NCBI GenBank assembly: GCA_032718475.1
Contig: JAUCBJ010005156.1
Span: 1-29,643 of the forward strand
DNA length: 29,643 nt
Direction: 5' to 3'
Source: Nemertoderma westbladi
Taxonomy: Eukaryota > Xenacoelomorpha > Nemertodermatida > Nemertodermatidae
In this document: one piece after another, positions 12,601-19,694 of the stretch
Numbering within the stretch: the stretch's first letter is position 1
Layout of the letters: every line of letters starts with the position of its first letter
Position numbers and translations under genes: made by a program
Notes under the pieces: generated by a model
Seen by the model: the letters and a program-made list of their open reading frames with translations, nothing else
What the model was told of the DNA's origin: nothing
Database searches by the model: none

Positions 12601-15600
12601 AGACCATTGATTGTCACTTGGCTAAGTTATAATACCATTTTTGTAATGTTATTATGCTTCTGACTGGTGCCACGGGATAGAATTATCTATAACTCTCGGT
12701 CTTTCCAACCTCTCTGTCATGGTGGATGAGCTTTAATCCTTGCAGTAGGAAGACCCTTTAAGGTGGTCAAGGGGTCATGTTACTCATGTTATAATTAGGC
12801 TTATTGTAATTTGTCTATCTCTACCAGGACCCGGGCTATGTTACATCAAGCATGTTTTAACTTTTTATGACCAGGTGTCCTTCCAGGAGGGTTTTTATGA
12901 TTAGGACCATTGTGAGAATAATGGTAACAAATAAAAATAAGATTAAATAAAAAATAAGAATAGGGCATTAAAAACAAATTAAAAGAGACAAAAGATTTGA
13001 CATTATGTGGATGGGTGTGCACCGAAATATATACACATAGAGGCGGCCACCAAAGTTTACCTACTCAAAATAATTAAGCACCAAATTACTAAAATTATAA
13101 CCCCGTATAGCGTGAATCAAAGTCCGCCAAATATACTATATATAAATATATTAAATATACTATATTCAAATATACTATAAAAATGTGGTGTACTATCAAA
13201 TAGGTCAATCAAGTCTAAATGCGGGCTATGGCGTCTAGATAAACTTTAACACGCTGAATTTTCGTGGAAAAAATGATACTCGACCCGTATACATTACGAA
13301 TAAAGCTGAAGTGGCCCTGTTCACAGATTGACGGTTTACAAATTACTATTTCACTGAGTAAATTTTTAATTGCATAATCATGCCTCATTATTGAAATTAG
13401 ATCTGCAACACCAAATTTTTCAATGGCACTTTCAGTACGTGGTGCATGGACCAATGTAATGGTTTGCAGTGTTAAGTGACCCCGCTGTGTGGGTTATAGA
13501 GTTGATCAGTATGTTGGACACTTTCCTGCATCATTGTATAAGACGAACCGAGCATTGAAATGTATCATGTATGATATAATTCAAGTCGAACAACTGGTAT
13601 AGTACGTTTGACGGGATGCAGGAGTATTCCAGATGATCAACTTCTCAAATAGAATGTCATGCTGCACTCTGTCAAAGGCCTTGCAAATATCCATTTGACA
13701 CAAGAAAATGTCGCTGCCCTGTTCTCGGAACTGTTGCAGTAATTCCAAAATTTCACTAAGGGCAATGTCAGTTCCAATTTTGTGTTAATGCTAATTGTGC
13801 TGGTCTTGGGAATACTTCATATAGGAAATTCTGAAGGACAATTGCCTCTAGTACCTTAGCGAATAGGTTAATAGTGCAAACTGGCCGATATGACGGTGGA
13901 TTGTTAGGATCTTTATTTTTCGCTTAAATATTGGAGTGAGAGCAGATCTTCCAAATAAGCCAGGGAAAGTGCCAGTGTATATTGAGGCCTGTATCACTTT
14001 AGTCAAAGTTCCACTTATGGCATCCGGATTAGCATATAGCAGGTGCTCCACTGTTAAGTTTGTGGAGTCAGGGGACTTGCCTCTTGAGAGTAACAGTATT
14101 GCTCTACGTACCCACAAATCGCTTATTATGGGTGCAGGGGTTTCACCACAACGTAAATAAATGCTCTTGTCAAGGTTAGAGTTGTTGCCTACATAGTCCT
14201 TACTGAACAGAGATTTCTGAAAGAACTCGCGCAAGTTATTTTTGACAGTTACAGGAACTGCTCCATTCCGCTTCCTCCTAGAGTAGAAGTTCCAGAATTC
14301 GCGAGGTCCATTCCTTATCTTAGAAGATTGCTTGATTATATTGCTATGTATCTGTTTCCCGAATAGACACTTCTACAACCTCCTATTTGTTTTTACGGAT
14401 TATTTGAAAGCCTGTTTGTGCTCTTCTGATTGCATGTTTCGAATAGGATTTTAGAGGTTTGGTTTAATTTAGATATTTGCATATTCCTCAAACATAAACT
14501 TCTGCATTTTTTTTATCTTTTTCTGCTTTATATTCTTTGCACTTTCCTCAGCTAAGATTGAACTGATTTTATCTGTATATTGATTCAATTTGCTAGTTGT
14601 CCACAATGATATATCAGTAGGCATTTCACTGTCTAATTTCCAGATCCTTTCCTTAACGCCTTTGGAATAAAGGTGGAGGCTGTGTCTGGAGGTGTTTGAC
14701 TAGAGCAATGGCTTCGTTTTCTGTGTCTCAGGTTGACCTAGATATAGAGAGTTGGGATTGCTTGTCGGTGAAGAAATCCATGCTAGTTGTGTCTCCAAGG
14801 GGCAGTGGTCAGAATGGTTTCTCTGTTCATCAGGATCCCATACAATGCCATATGAAATAAGGCAATTCATTGGTGATTACATGGTCAATGTACGATCTGT
14901 GACTGTTCGGCCCATAGTATGTCAAGGCGGGTCCTGTAAAGACTGATGAAGTATCCACAGCCCCTGAAGACCGTTGCAGTTAAGAAAACTGTGGAGGAGA
15001 TGACCATTTCGATTAGGCTTTACTGGGGAAGACCGTTTTATTTAGAAGCTCCTAGATCGGCATTGGCGTCCATGAGTATAATTGGGGTTGCCTGTGGATG
15101 GCTGTACACCAAGCTCTCAAGTTTAGCTAGGAATTCTGTGTAATTTAGACGGCTTTTGGAGACATCTGGTGCATAGCCGCATACTATCAATATAGGTTGT
15201 TTATCCCTTCCATAATTCACCAAAACTCCTATTGAGTTTACATCTGAGTGCACAACTAGAATATCTTTAAAAATTGATCATCTGATTAGGGTCGCAACAC
15301 CACCTTTCCCCCTGACACTGTTATGGAGTGTTAATGAAGCGTGGTATATACATAAGAATTCTTTATAAATTTTAGAGGGTTCCATTAGGTCATTGTTACC
15401 TAGTAGAGTAGAGATCTGGCCTCCATAGCGTCTAGCCAGTGCTCCTGCAGAGCGAGTATATCACACTTATCCAACAAGTGTGTTACATAATCGTATGAAG
15501 CAATTTGTCCATGGCAATTAAAATATATCATTTTGCAGCCAACTGATGGCTCCTTATTATCCTTGTTGTGTGTTGCTATTGAGATCTTCCCACTTCTGCT

Positions 15601-16920
15601 GATGTTCTGATCCTGAGTGGTGGTGTCAAACATAATACCCCATTCTCATGAGTCAGGTTTCGTCTATCTATTCAAGAGTTCTTAATGTCCCCTTGGCGAT
15701 AAATGTGTGATCTGTCTCGCCAGGTACTGCAGAGTATTCCACTAGGCCAGAAGTTCGGTACTAAAAGCAATTCAGAGTATCTACTGTCAACGATGAGCTT
15801 CATATTCTTTGTTCCACTATGTATTCGCATTGTGATTCGGTCAATTTCTATCCCGCTTGCTTTGAGATACTTCACCACAGCTTCCTCTGTCTACTTCATT
15901 ACAACATCAATTGAAACTACACTACTACTTTCGCCTTTACACCTGTACAATAACGTCACTCCTTACATTCCTTGTTCTTGATCATACGGATATCTTGGTT
16001 GGTACATTGCGGAAGTATTTCTTGAATGCTGCATGTCCTACATTAGATGTTTTGTAATTAATATCGAACCTTTACTTATAAAAATATTGAAATTATTACC
16101 ATAAAACCATTAAATTTATATGGCATTTCGTTAAGACCCAGTATTGTTAAGCCCCCATTATTGTTTATTGTAAATGTGCTCAATTACTTAATATTAGTAT
16201 CGGGGAAAAAATAAATTGAATTGAAAAAAAGAAATGAATTGAATTGAATTGAATTGCTTACATGCTGTACTTCGACATATTTATTGTTTCAATCTCTATC
16301 ATTTATTGCATTCACATGGTCATTGTTGGTTAATTCTATCTTGTTGGTTAATCCTGCAAGTTAAAGTCCTTCATAAAATCTTATTCACATTGCCTTAAAC
16401 TAAGTTTGTGCATTAAAAACATAACTATTTATAGGCTTCAATAATGTTCTACCTTTGATTCTTGATTTGCTGATCTCCCTAGTGAATCATTCTTACTCAA
16501 CCTTGCATCCCGCTGTTAGCCAAACACAGCTGTCGCTATCACTGAGTGGATCAGCCTGTTCGTACAACATTGGACAAAAACATACCTTAGCTACCTGCCC
16601 ATGCCCATGCTCAAGGACTCAGGTCTGGAGGATATCACCAATGATACACAACAAGGTGTATACAACAATTGTACAAAATTTATATTTGTGGTACATAACG
16701 TATAAGTATATGTCCTCTGTCACCATTTCGTTTATTCTTTCAGAGAGAAATGGCTCGAATAACCAAACGGTACATACAAAACCAACAGAGACTGGAGCAA
16801 GAGCGAACCGGTAAACAGGCTGTTACTTGGCGAGGTTCAGCTGAAGAAGAAAAGGAAGAGGAACCACCTCCAGTCAGTCCAGATGCTCAAATACCCGCAC
16901 CTCAAACCATATCTACTTAA
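485..16920 (+). CDS. TRPC-type cation channel gene, 3' portion (7 exons, S1 to stop)
   Basis: Exons 485-692, 4454-4735, 5151-5294, 10452-10575, 11008-11209, 11744-11980 and 16744-16920 total 1374 bases, or 457 codons plus TAA, with every intron phase matching. In order the protein shows S1 (RATMYIGAYFMFIASLVL), S2 running into WEEIKQMY, S3 (WNMLDFSMLMLF), S4 with the TRPC linker LGPLTISLGKM, S5, a pore helix, S6 (NLLIAMLSNSYQ), the TRP-box segment EWKFAK, the motif PYNLVPSPKS and a basic, then acidic/proline-rich tail. The family forms tetrameric, calcium-permeable plasma-membrane channels that act downstream of phospholipase C (known for TRPC). The LGPLxISLG linker and the EWKFA...PSPKS block separate it from TRPM and TRPV. 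Ankyrin repeats and the pre-S1 region are upstream of the window. The pore helix is atypical. Assignment to TRPC is firm; the subtype is not resolved. Confidence 0.93.
1262..1504 (+). pseudogene. 3' relic of a LINE reverse-transcriptase frame
   Basis: The frame reads ERVCKMCNMHCVENEYHFLL then VCPAYSDTR and ends in TGA at 1502-1504. The arrangement Cys-x2-Cys, then His and Cys in EYHFLLVCP, is the zinc-knuckle-like C-terminal segment of many invertebrate LINE polymerases. No RT domain precedes it here, so it is a short fragment in TRPC intron 1. It is a different family from the LINE starting near 1690. Confidence 0.6.
1690..4103 (+). mobile_element. Dead CR1/Jockey-like LINE with (TAAA)5 tail
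   Basis: A 5'-truncated element begins in the linker between endonuclease and reverse transcriptase. The frame 1696-2901 contains MFKKGMISSIFKKG, a YCPVTLTSHISKI block, GQHGFRKGHSC and motif A (IYLDYAKAFDKVVH). It then shifts frame near 2895 (FLHDREQQVVANGAS, then a damaged motif B) and shifts back near 3060. The catalytic FADD is replaced by FTND at 3088-3099. The C-terminal domain survives at 3750-3959 (VQGPKLFNVLPREIRNLS). The 3' UTR ends in five TAAA units at 4084-4103. Two frameshifts, several stops and the active-site loss make it non-functional. Confidence 0.88.
4162..4414. repeat. Tandem array of 14-bp palindromes (about 11 units)
   Basis: Units of 17-29 bp (mostly 23 bp) read TATCGCACTAGTGCGAGTGC plus GAG. 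Each contains the perfect palindrome TCGCACTAGTGCGA, followed by zero to two extra GTGCGA hexamers that account for the length variation. One unit is mutated (CACTACTGCAATTGC). The array is CpG-rich against an AT-rich background and stops about 40 bases before TRPC exon B. Confidence 0.95.
4454..4735 (+). CDS. TRPC-like exon B: S2 end, S2-S3, S3 and S3-S4 loop
   Basis: The acceptor is ttttgcag ending at 4453 and the donor is gtaagtat from 4736. The exon starts with two bases that finish a codon and leaves one base. It encodes YIWEEIKQMYVVGIKYY, then WNMLDFSMLMLFVIGFIF (S3) and a long S3-S4 loop with two cysteines. WEEIKQM and NxLDF are hallmark TRPC positions. A tandem palindrome array ends only about 40 bases before the exon. 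Confidence 0.92.
5013..5029. repeat. C-rich tract
   Basis: Eleven C, one T, then five C, in a TRPC intron. It is G-quadruplex-prone on the minus strand. It may be the remnant of a G-rich repeat like those at 5937 and 9355, but no flanking element was recognised. Confidence 0.6.
5151..5294 (+). CDS. TRPC-like exon C: S4 and S4-S5 linker
   Basis: The acceptor is tgtttttag ending at 5150 and the donor is gttggtat from 5295, weaker than the others. It encodes WTLDDPQVIGESINV, the S4 helix (ALIAFLKCTYIL) and LGPLTISLG, which continues as KM in the next exon. DPQVIxE and LGPLxISLG are strongly conserved in TRPC proteins. The exon leaves one base (G), completed to Gly by exon D. Confidence 0.92.
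5963..8302 (+). CDS. LINE reverse transcriptase, intact 779-codon frame lacking most of the endonuclease
   Basis: Residues 1-30 are the last part of an APE-type endonuclease, with the terminal SDH at 21-23. Residues about 250-560 form the reverse transcriptase: KAAGLDGISANLLKD, VTPLYKKGDREDCSNYRPVS, FQSGFRKNFSTETTL, motif A (FLDVKKAFDCVEH, near 398), motif B (GVPQGSILGPILY, near 457) and motif C (FADD at 490-493). The C-terminal domain includes TAPNYLIKSF and ends near SRSLKSFAVNCKKWLEE. All catalytic aspartates are present and there is no internal stop, so the copy is young. Without its endonuclease and 5' UTR it is probably not autonomous. The first codon of this frame (TTG) is just the truncation point, not a natural start. 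Confidence 0.9.
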   Translation: MIFTNKSDMISESGVIKSFTSDHYTVYAIRKKSRSEKISTGPRIVKYRCMRSYEKLEFASSMRNLAWDEYYQLTNVNDLWIWFKTKFIGVCDEHAPVKERRAKGGNDTPWMTPNLSHQLLKRDQARQKALRTKDHGDFAHAKLLRNRCTKDIRATKGDYFQRKVDECGTDQHKLWKTLKRLLPGKGTDTRKVTLKKDEKTYSKTSEVTGIFCRFFATIGAALAQVLPHANPSYKDQLNHYYSRLSNNNFQLQPISTRFTKTFLSELPLYKAAGLDGISANLLKDASAIIAEPLTHLVNVSIETSQFPDDHKRARVTPLYKKGDREDCSNYRPVSVLPIVSKLLERAVKEQLQCYLDEKYVIVDFQSGFRKNFSTETTLVDTCDSIQFSKDKHVYTGMLFLDVKKAFDCVEHSLLLRKLSAIGLSNESVEWFRSYLSNRTMCVSIKGETSDEEVVSYGVPQGSILGPILYSIFINDIGCSIDTTIASIKLFADDTTLQCCSKDINELKCNMESQFAALSQWFIDNKLTVHPDKCKLLFFGTPMMMQKIDEKYNVSGVEKSKKVKYLGVIIDEQLKFEEHGRAIMGKISQTVGFLWKQRRCFSTRTAKNLATALALPYFNYANVCYYNFCQQKFKSKLQSHQNSLVRMIFNHQKIRWINGERNYRLSHIGNQELASVKWLSVRKMVMLNQLKLAYRIVNKTAPNYLIKSFQLASESHNYPTRHATTHRVILPQTHLSATQKTFSYSASVLWNKIPNTLVESRSLKSFAVNCKKWLEENMTI
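8431..8480 (+). other. LINE 3' UTR stem-loop
   Basis: Three nested complementary blocks pair: CCACAA with TTGTGG, CCGCTTG with CAAGCGG, and GAGGTC with GACCTC around an ATCA loop. It sits just upstream of the (ATG)n tail of the LINE and is the likely template-recognition structure. Confidence 0.65.
8690..9354. repeat. Diverged tandem repeat, period about 160 bp (4 units)
   Basis: A conserved block, ACTTGTATTTTTCGG then CAAATTTGGTGCCAGCACNAA, recurs with its GGTGCCAGC core at 8745, 8902, 9067 and (degenerate) 9229, giving periods of 157, 165 and 162. A second block, CTTGTTTCTTGCGTTATACG, occurs near 9120 and 9325. Units are diverged, so the array is old. No coding sense. Confidence 0.75.
9355..9375. 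repeat. Poly-G tract (21 G)
   Basis: A pure G run at the right end of the 160-bp tandem repeat, immediately followed by what looks like a reversed LINE 3' end. Confidence 0.9.
9376..9425 (-). mobile_element. Possible 3' end of another LINE, minus strand, abutting poly-G
   Basis: Read on the minus strand this segment gives a CCGGCC/GGCCAGG hairpin, then GCATAAAGCCATGATG, then a C tract. The order (hairpin, A-rich spacer, ATG repeat, G/C tract) mirrors the end of the LINE at 5961-8513, although the sequence differs. No coding part was seen and the right boundary is unknown. Confidence 0.35.
9554..9628 (+). mobile_element. tRNA-Glu-derived SINE copy 1, head part (interrupted)
   Basis: The sequence resembles the D-arm to T-arm part of a tRNA-Glu gene. 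It has an A-box-like GTCTAGTGGTGACATTCC, a degenerate anticodon region, and the B box GGTTCGATCCC at 9607-9617. A LINE fragment inserted directly after it; the body resumes at 10181. The last ten bases, AGATGGGGCA, are one copy of the LINE's target duplication. Confidence 0.75.
9629..10170 (+). mobile_element. 5'-truncated RTE-like LINE copy with (TAG)n tail and 10-bp target duplication
   Basis: This is the same family as the minus-strand element at 20910-25398. The frame open to 10130 encodes only the C-terminal domain after the RT (LNRLSRIWKSPRINRKLKVR, VLLYGSPCWALT, RLRFAGHCFRR, MGDRELWR). The end reads GATCC followed by (TAG)n. AGATGGGGCA occurs at both 9619-9628 and 10171-10180, and together the flanks restore a continuous SINE. 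The frame is intact but lacks RT and endonuclease, so it is not a functional gene. Confidence 0.88.
10171..10431 (+). mobile_element. SINE copy 1, body with two 64-bp internal repeats and 3' end
   Basis: The body (GGGCACAGTGCTTTAAATGC, TGCAGCCTAGCCCAACC) matches SINE copy 2 near 27040. Two units of GGAAACAGAGTGGAAGGG plus TTTACTGTGGAAGATC start at 10274 and 10338. The 3' end, TTCCTTGGCTTAACGAGCC then TAAAAGATT and CCCATTCA, is shared with copy 2. The element ends about 20 bases before TRPC exon D. Confidence 0.8.
10452..10575 (+). CDS. TRPC-like exon D: S5
   Basis: The acceptor is ttatttag ending at 10451 and the donor is gtaagttc from 10576. It encodes KMINDVQNFLVLLAIVF and the rest of S5, then YAPYGQYVNTTWPV leading to the pore. 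The exon is too short and too full of stops outside the splice sites to stand out as a long reading frame. It was placed by frame continuity with exons C and E. A SINE ends about 20 bases upstream, so this intron's 3' signals are partly inside or next to a mobile element. Confidence 0.88.
11008..11209 (+). CDS. TRPC-like exon E: pore helix, filter region and S6
   Basis: The acceptor is tttattatag ending at 11007 and the donor is gtaggtgt from 11210. It encodes FNKAFEKLMWALFTMNDG (pore helix and filter region), a short outer loop with the sequon NET, FGLFIYYLFHITAVIILV and NLLIAMLSNSYQRTA (S6). S6 is canonical. The pore helix reads LMW-ALFT where TRPC channels usually have LFW-SxFG. Confidence 0.93.
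11744..11980 (+). CDS. TRPC-like exon F: TRP box and C-terminal PSPKS motif
   Basis: The acceptor is cattctcag ending at 11743 and the donor is gtaagttt from 11981; both splices fall on codon boundaries. It encodes DDADTEWKFAKSRLWLEY (TRP domain just after S6), TLPAPYNLVPSPKSW, and a very basic stretch rich in Lys, Arg and Gln. In TRPC proteins the PSPKS region is part of the cytoplasmic tail that contacts regulators such as calmodulin and IP3 receptor (family knowledge). Confidence 0.95.
11981..13214 (+). other. First part of TRPC intron 6, no feature recognised
   Basis: AT-rich sequence with stops in all frames. The part around 12700-12900 is less AT-rich and might be an old LINE 3' UTR, but no coding match was found. 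Confidence 0.4.
13215..16000 (-). mobile_element. Decayed minus-strand LINE with ORF1, endonuclease and RT remnants
   Basis: Going 5' to 3' on the minus strand: an ORF1-like piece at 15878-15672 (VKYLKASGIEIDRITMRI, NFWPSGILCSTWRDR); endonuclease pieces at 15633-15400 (YFNCHGQIASYDYV, LALQEHWLDA) and 15253-15038 (LIVCGYAPDVSK, LMDANADLG); the endonuclease end NHSDHCPLE near 14830-14800; an RT start at 14234-13848 (GKSPDSTNLTVEHLLYANPD, RSALTPIFKRK); and motif A near 13710-13640 (MDICKAFDRVQHDILFEKL). An unassigned open stretch at 13454-13215 may be its C-terminal part. Many frameshifts and stops mark it as long dead. It lies antisense in TRPC intron 6. Confidence 0.75.
16214..16256. repeat. 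(GAATT)n microsatellite
   Basis: Imperfect then perfect GAATT units follow an AT-rich stretch. This could be the tail of a plus-strand LINE 3' UTR covering about 16010-16213, but no coding remnant supports that. Confidence 0.6.
16744..16920 (+). CDS. TRPC-like exon G: terminal exon and stop codon
   Basis: The acceptor is tctttcag ending at 16743, preceded by a pyrimidine-rich tract. The exon encodes REMARITKRYIQNQQRLEQE, resembling the TRPC post-PSPKS helix (RxLVKRY in other members), then an acidic and proline-rich tail (EEEKEEEPPPVSP) ending in TAA at 16918-16920. The phase agrees with exon F. No PDZ-binding terminus is evident. Intron 6, upstream, is 4.8 kb and holds a decayed minus-strand LINE. 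Confidence 0.85.
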   Translation, partial: REMARITKRYIQNQQRLEQERTGKQAVTWRGSAEEEKEEEPPPVSPDAQIPAPQTIST

Positions 16921-18514
16921 TTTAAATAAGTTTTCAAATTCTGCACTGAATTCCAGAAAGATATTTTTGCAAAATATTACCTTCGTTACTCAGCGAATCA
17001 ATGCCATTGAATAAGAAATATATTGAATATTATCCATGTAAATTGTTGTATATATTTCTGATCTTATCTTTTTTTAATAAATTACTATTAATTAAATGCG
17101 ATACATGCTATCATTATCAGGATTTCAATTAATTTTATTATATCCAGAGATTTATCTGCCGGCTCATAATCAATCTCAACCCCATACATCACAATGAATG
17201 TTTGCCTTCAATGTTGTATACAGTTACTAAAACAGAATCTTTGATAAAATATCTATATTAGTTGATTTTTTAATGAATAAATATATCATATTTATCAATT
17301 ATAATTAATTTAGTATTTGATAACGATACCTAAAAAAATGACTGAACTATCTATAACTTTGTAACATCTATAACGTAACATATATTAATTAGGTAGTCAT
17401 ATATAAGTTATGGCTTAATTATTCAATTACATCTCTATATATGTTTCGTCATTTAAACGAATATAATAAATGTAAATAAATATATACATTCCTTGTTAAT
17501 AAATATGCTATAAATTTTATATTTCCTTTGATTAATTTTTTGAATTGTATATTATACATACAGTATTCTCTATATGTAATATATTGAAATTTACGTTGTT
17601 ACTGTGTGCATAAACAGTAAACACATGGTTATTTAATTATTCCGATATATTAATACTTTAATTATTATTTTATATATACTTTCCTATTCTTGTATTATGT
17701 ATATCCTTAAATAAACCCCGGTATTATTAACTGAGATTAACTTATTCCAAAATTGAAAAACTGCGGGCATATGGGATATATGCCATGTGAAGAAGATATT
17801 GCTATGCGGCACTAATCTGTTATTGTGTATAATTAAATACATTAATTATGTTTTTTTGTTCAGAATTTGAAAAAATGGGCAAGTACGTCACCAAGCACCT
17901 TATCGATCTTTCCTGACTGTACTTCAGCTCATTCAGCAGCAGATTGCTTCTAATTTTTGTCTACTGTGAAATAACCTACCATATGTGTTCTTATTTATTT
18001 GGTTAAGACTGATATTATAATATATTTACCTTCTTGTGTGTAATAAATAACAACTGGTTACCATGTTCGTTTGGGAATGAATACCTTCATTACACGACTG
18101 TCCAACTATAGATGACGACCTGCATTTGGGTTTTACCTACAATTTCTCCTCGTGGATGAGATTATATAGCAACATCCGGAAGGTATAGCAACGGACGTCC
18201 GAAACTTATATAGTAAATATTTCTACTTCAGACAATGTTTAATGTGGACTTATGTGTTTTATAGTGTTTTTGATTAAATAGTCAATCCAGATGCTACTGT
18301 TTCCGTGGTTACTGGAAATAAAATATTTAAGACTAGGATCGATCAACGTAGGTAATATTTGATTCTAAGTTTATTATCTGTTATTAGTGAGATAACTCGT
18401 CTGTTAACGTGGTGGTGACTTATAGCAAGTTGTTAACTTCTACTTACTTTATTAATGTGCCGAACTTTTAAGATTTGAATCTCGGCTCTCACATTTCTCT
18501 AATTCATCATTTTC
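16921..18514. other. Intergenic DNA between the convergent channel genes
   Basis: The TRPC 3' UTR for an undetermined length, then AT-rich DNA with stops in all frames. No exon, RNA gene or further mobile element was recognised. Confidence 0.5.
17076..17081 (+). terminator. Candidate polyadenylation signal of the TRPC-like gene
   Basis: AATAAA lies about 155 bases after the stop codon in AT-rich DNA with no further coding signal. Several other AATAAA hexamers follow (for example near 17275), so the actual cleavage site is not determined. Confidence 0.4.
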
Positions 18515-18650
18515 AGGTACATCATTTTTTGTGCATCAAAATTAGTAGTAATAAAATAGATCTAAAATCTAGAAACTAAGATCAAGAATAGTACTAAAAT
18601 AGTAGGCTTACTTCAAAATTTCAAAATTACGATATTTAGAAAATACCACA

Positions 18651-18876
18651 AGTTTTTATAGGTTATCTGGACCGCTGAATCGATTGAAAGTAATATTGAA
18701 GCCTCAAGTCTTAGTGGTACGTCATTATTGGAACACCCAAATTAGGGCGTGGTACTTTCAAAATTTGAATAAGTGCCACTCCCTAATTTTGGTGCACCAA
18801 AAATGCCGAACCACTAAGTCTTCAGGGTTCTATAATATTTTCAATCGATTCAGTGGTCCAGAATACCTATAAAAAC
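18651..18876. repeat. Large palindrome (foldback element), arms about 112 bp
   Basis: The left arm starts AGTTTTTATAGGTTATCTGG and the right arm ends with its complement CAGAATACCTATAAAAAC. The arms meet at TTCAAAATTTGAA, centred on 18763. Divergence between arms is modest. Weaker complementarity seems to continue outward to about 18515 and 18990 (TTTTTGTGCATCAA against TATGTGCACGAAAAA). It lies between the two convergent channel genes. No transposase; probably a foldback or MITE-like element. Confidence 0.8.
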
Positions 18877-19214
18877 GCGTTGTAATCAAAAGATGGGGGC
18901 ATTTTACGAATATCGAATTTTTCAAAATTTGAAGTGCCACGCCCACTTCTTATGTGCACGAAAAATAGCATCCAGTTTAATTTTCGGAAATAGAATATAA
19001 TCACATTCGATTCACCATTGTAAAAAACCTACTATTGCTAGCCAACAATGCTACACTATCAGTTTTTAGAATATAAAAAAAATGTATATTTTGTCCTGGG
19101 ACTACTTCTATTTTTCATGAAAATATTTATACCCACCTTATGAAATTTTCATTTTTTTTTATTTGAAAATGTTCTTCGATAATTATTTCACCTACAGCCC
19201 AAATTTCAAGGGAT

Positions 19215-19220
19215 TTTATT
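19215..19220 (-). terminator. Candidate polyadenylation signal of the receptor gene
   Basis: AATAAA on the minus strand, about 345 bases after the receptor stop codon. It is the most obvious hexamer in that direction; the choice is tentative. Confidence 0.3.
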
Positions 19221-19563
19221 CGCATGATTACAAAAATACAGTGGGGGGCTGAATCGACACCCCGCCAGTGCTGCTAATGGTCTAAACACCCCAGTGGTAA
19301 TAGGGTTAATGTTAACTCTTTAATCACCTACAGTAACTTGAATTAGATTTGATTATTATACATTTGCAGAGGGTCTACTGTATTGGCTAGGTTCAAATGA
19401 AATATCATTATTCGCACATTCAATCAAATAAATTTAAATTAAAAACACGAAATATAAACTTTTCCATTCACCCCACAGCATATCACCAATTTAAGATGTT
19501 TATCACATGATATTATAGTATCTTAAAGTTTTTGTTCACAATCATTGTTTTGGTCACATTGTG

Positions 19564-19694
19564 TCACAGTGATGTGGGCATGCTGATATCTTTTGGGTAC
19601 TGTTGGAAAATGATACCCGTGAGTAATAATGTTATCACTGTTATAATAACCATAAGGAACCGGTCGATAACTATAGCAACATCCAACCATTGGC
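19564..19694 (-). CDS. Receptor terminal exon: M4 and stop
   Basis: The acceptor TATTTTCAG precedes 19694. The first two bases complete a Ser codon. The exon encodes QWLDVAIVIDRFLMVIITVI, TLLLTGIIFQQY and a short extracellular tail ending in TGA at 19566-19564. VAxVIDR followed by a hydrophobic run is the typical start of M4 in nicotinic-type subunits. Confidence 0.88.

Noticed and set aside
13215-13454. A separate 79-codon minus-strand gene
   Set aside because: It lies just downstream of the decayed minus-strand LINE in the same direction and is more simply its C-terminal part. I could not confirm this from motifs, so it stays within the LINE entry.
16455-16814. A 119-codon plus-strand frame overlapping TRPC exon G
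   Set aside because: It crosses the acceptor in a different frame from the TRPC exon and has no recognisable domain.
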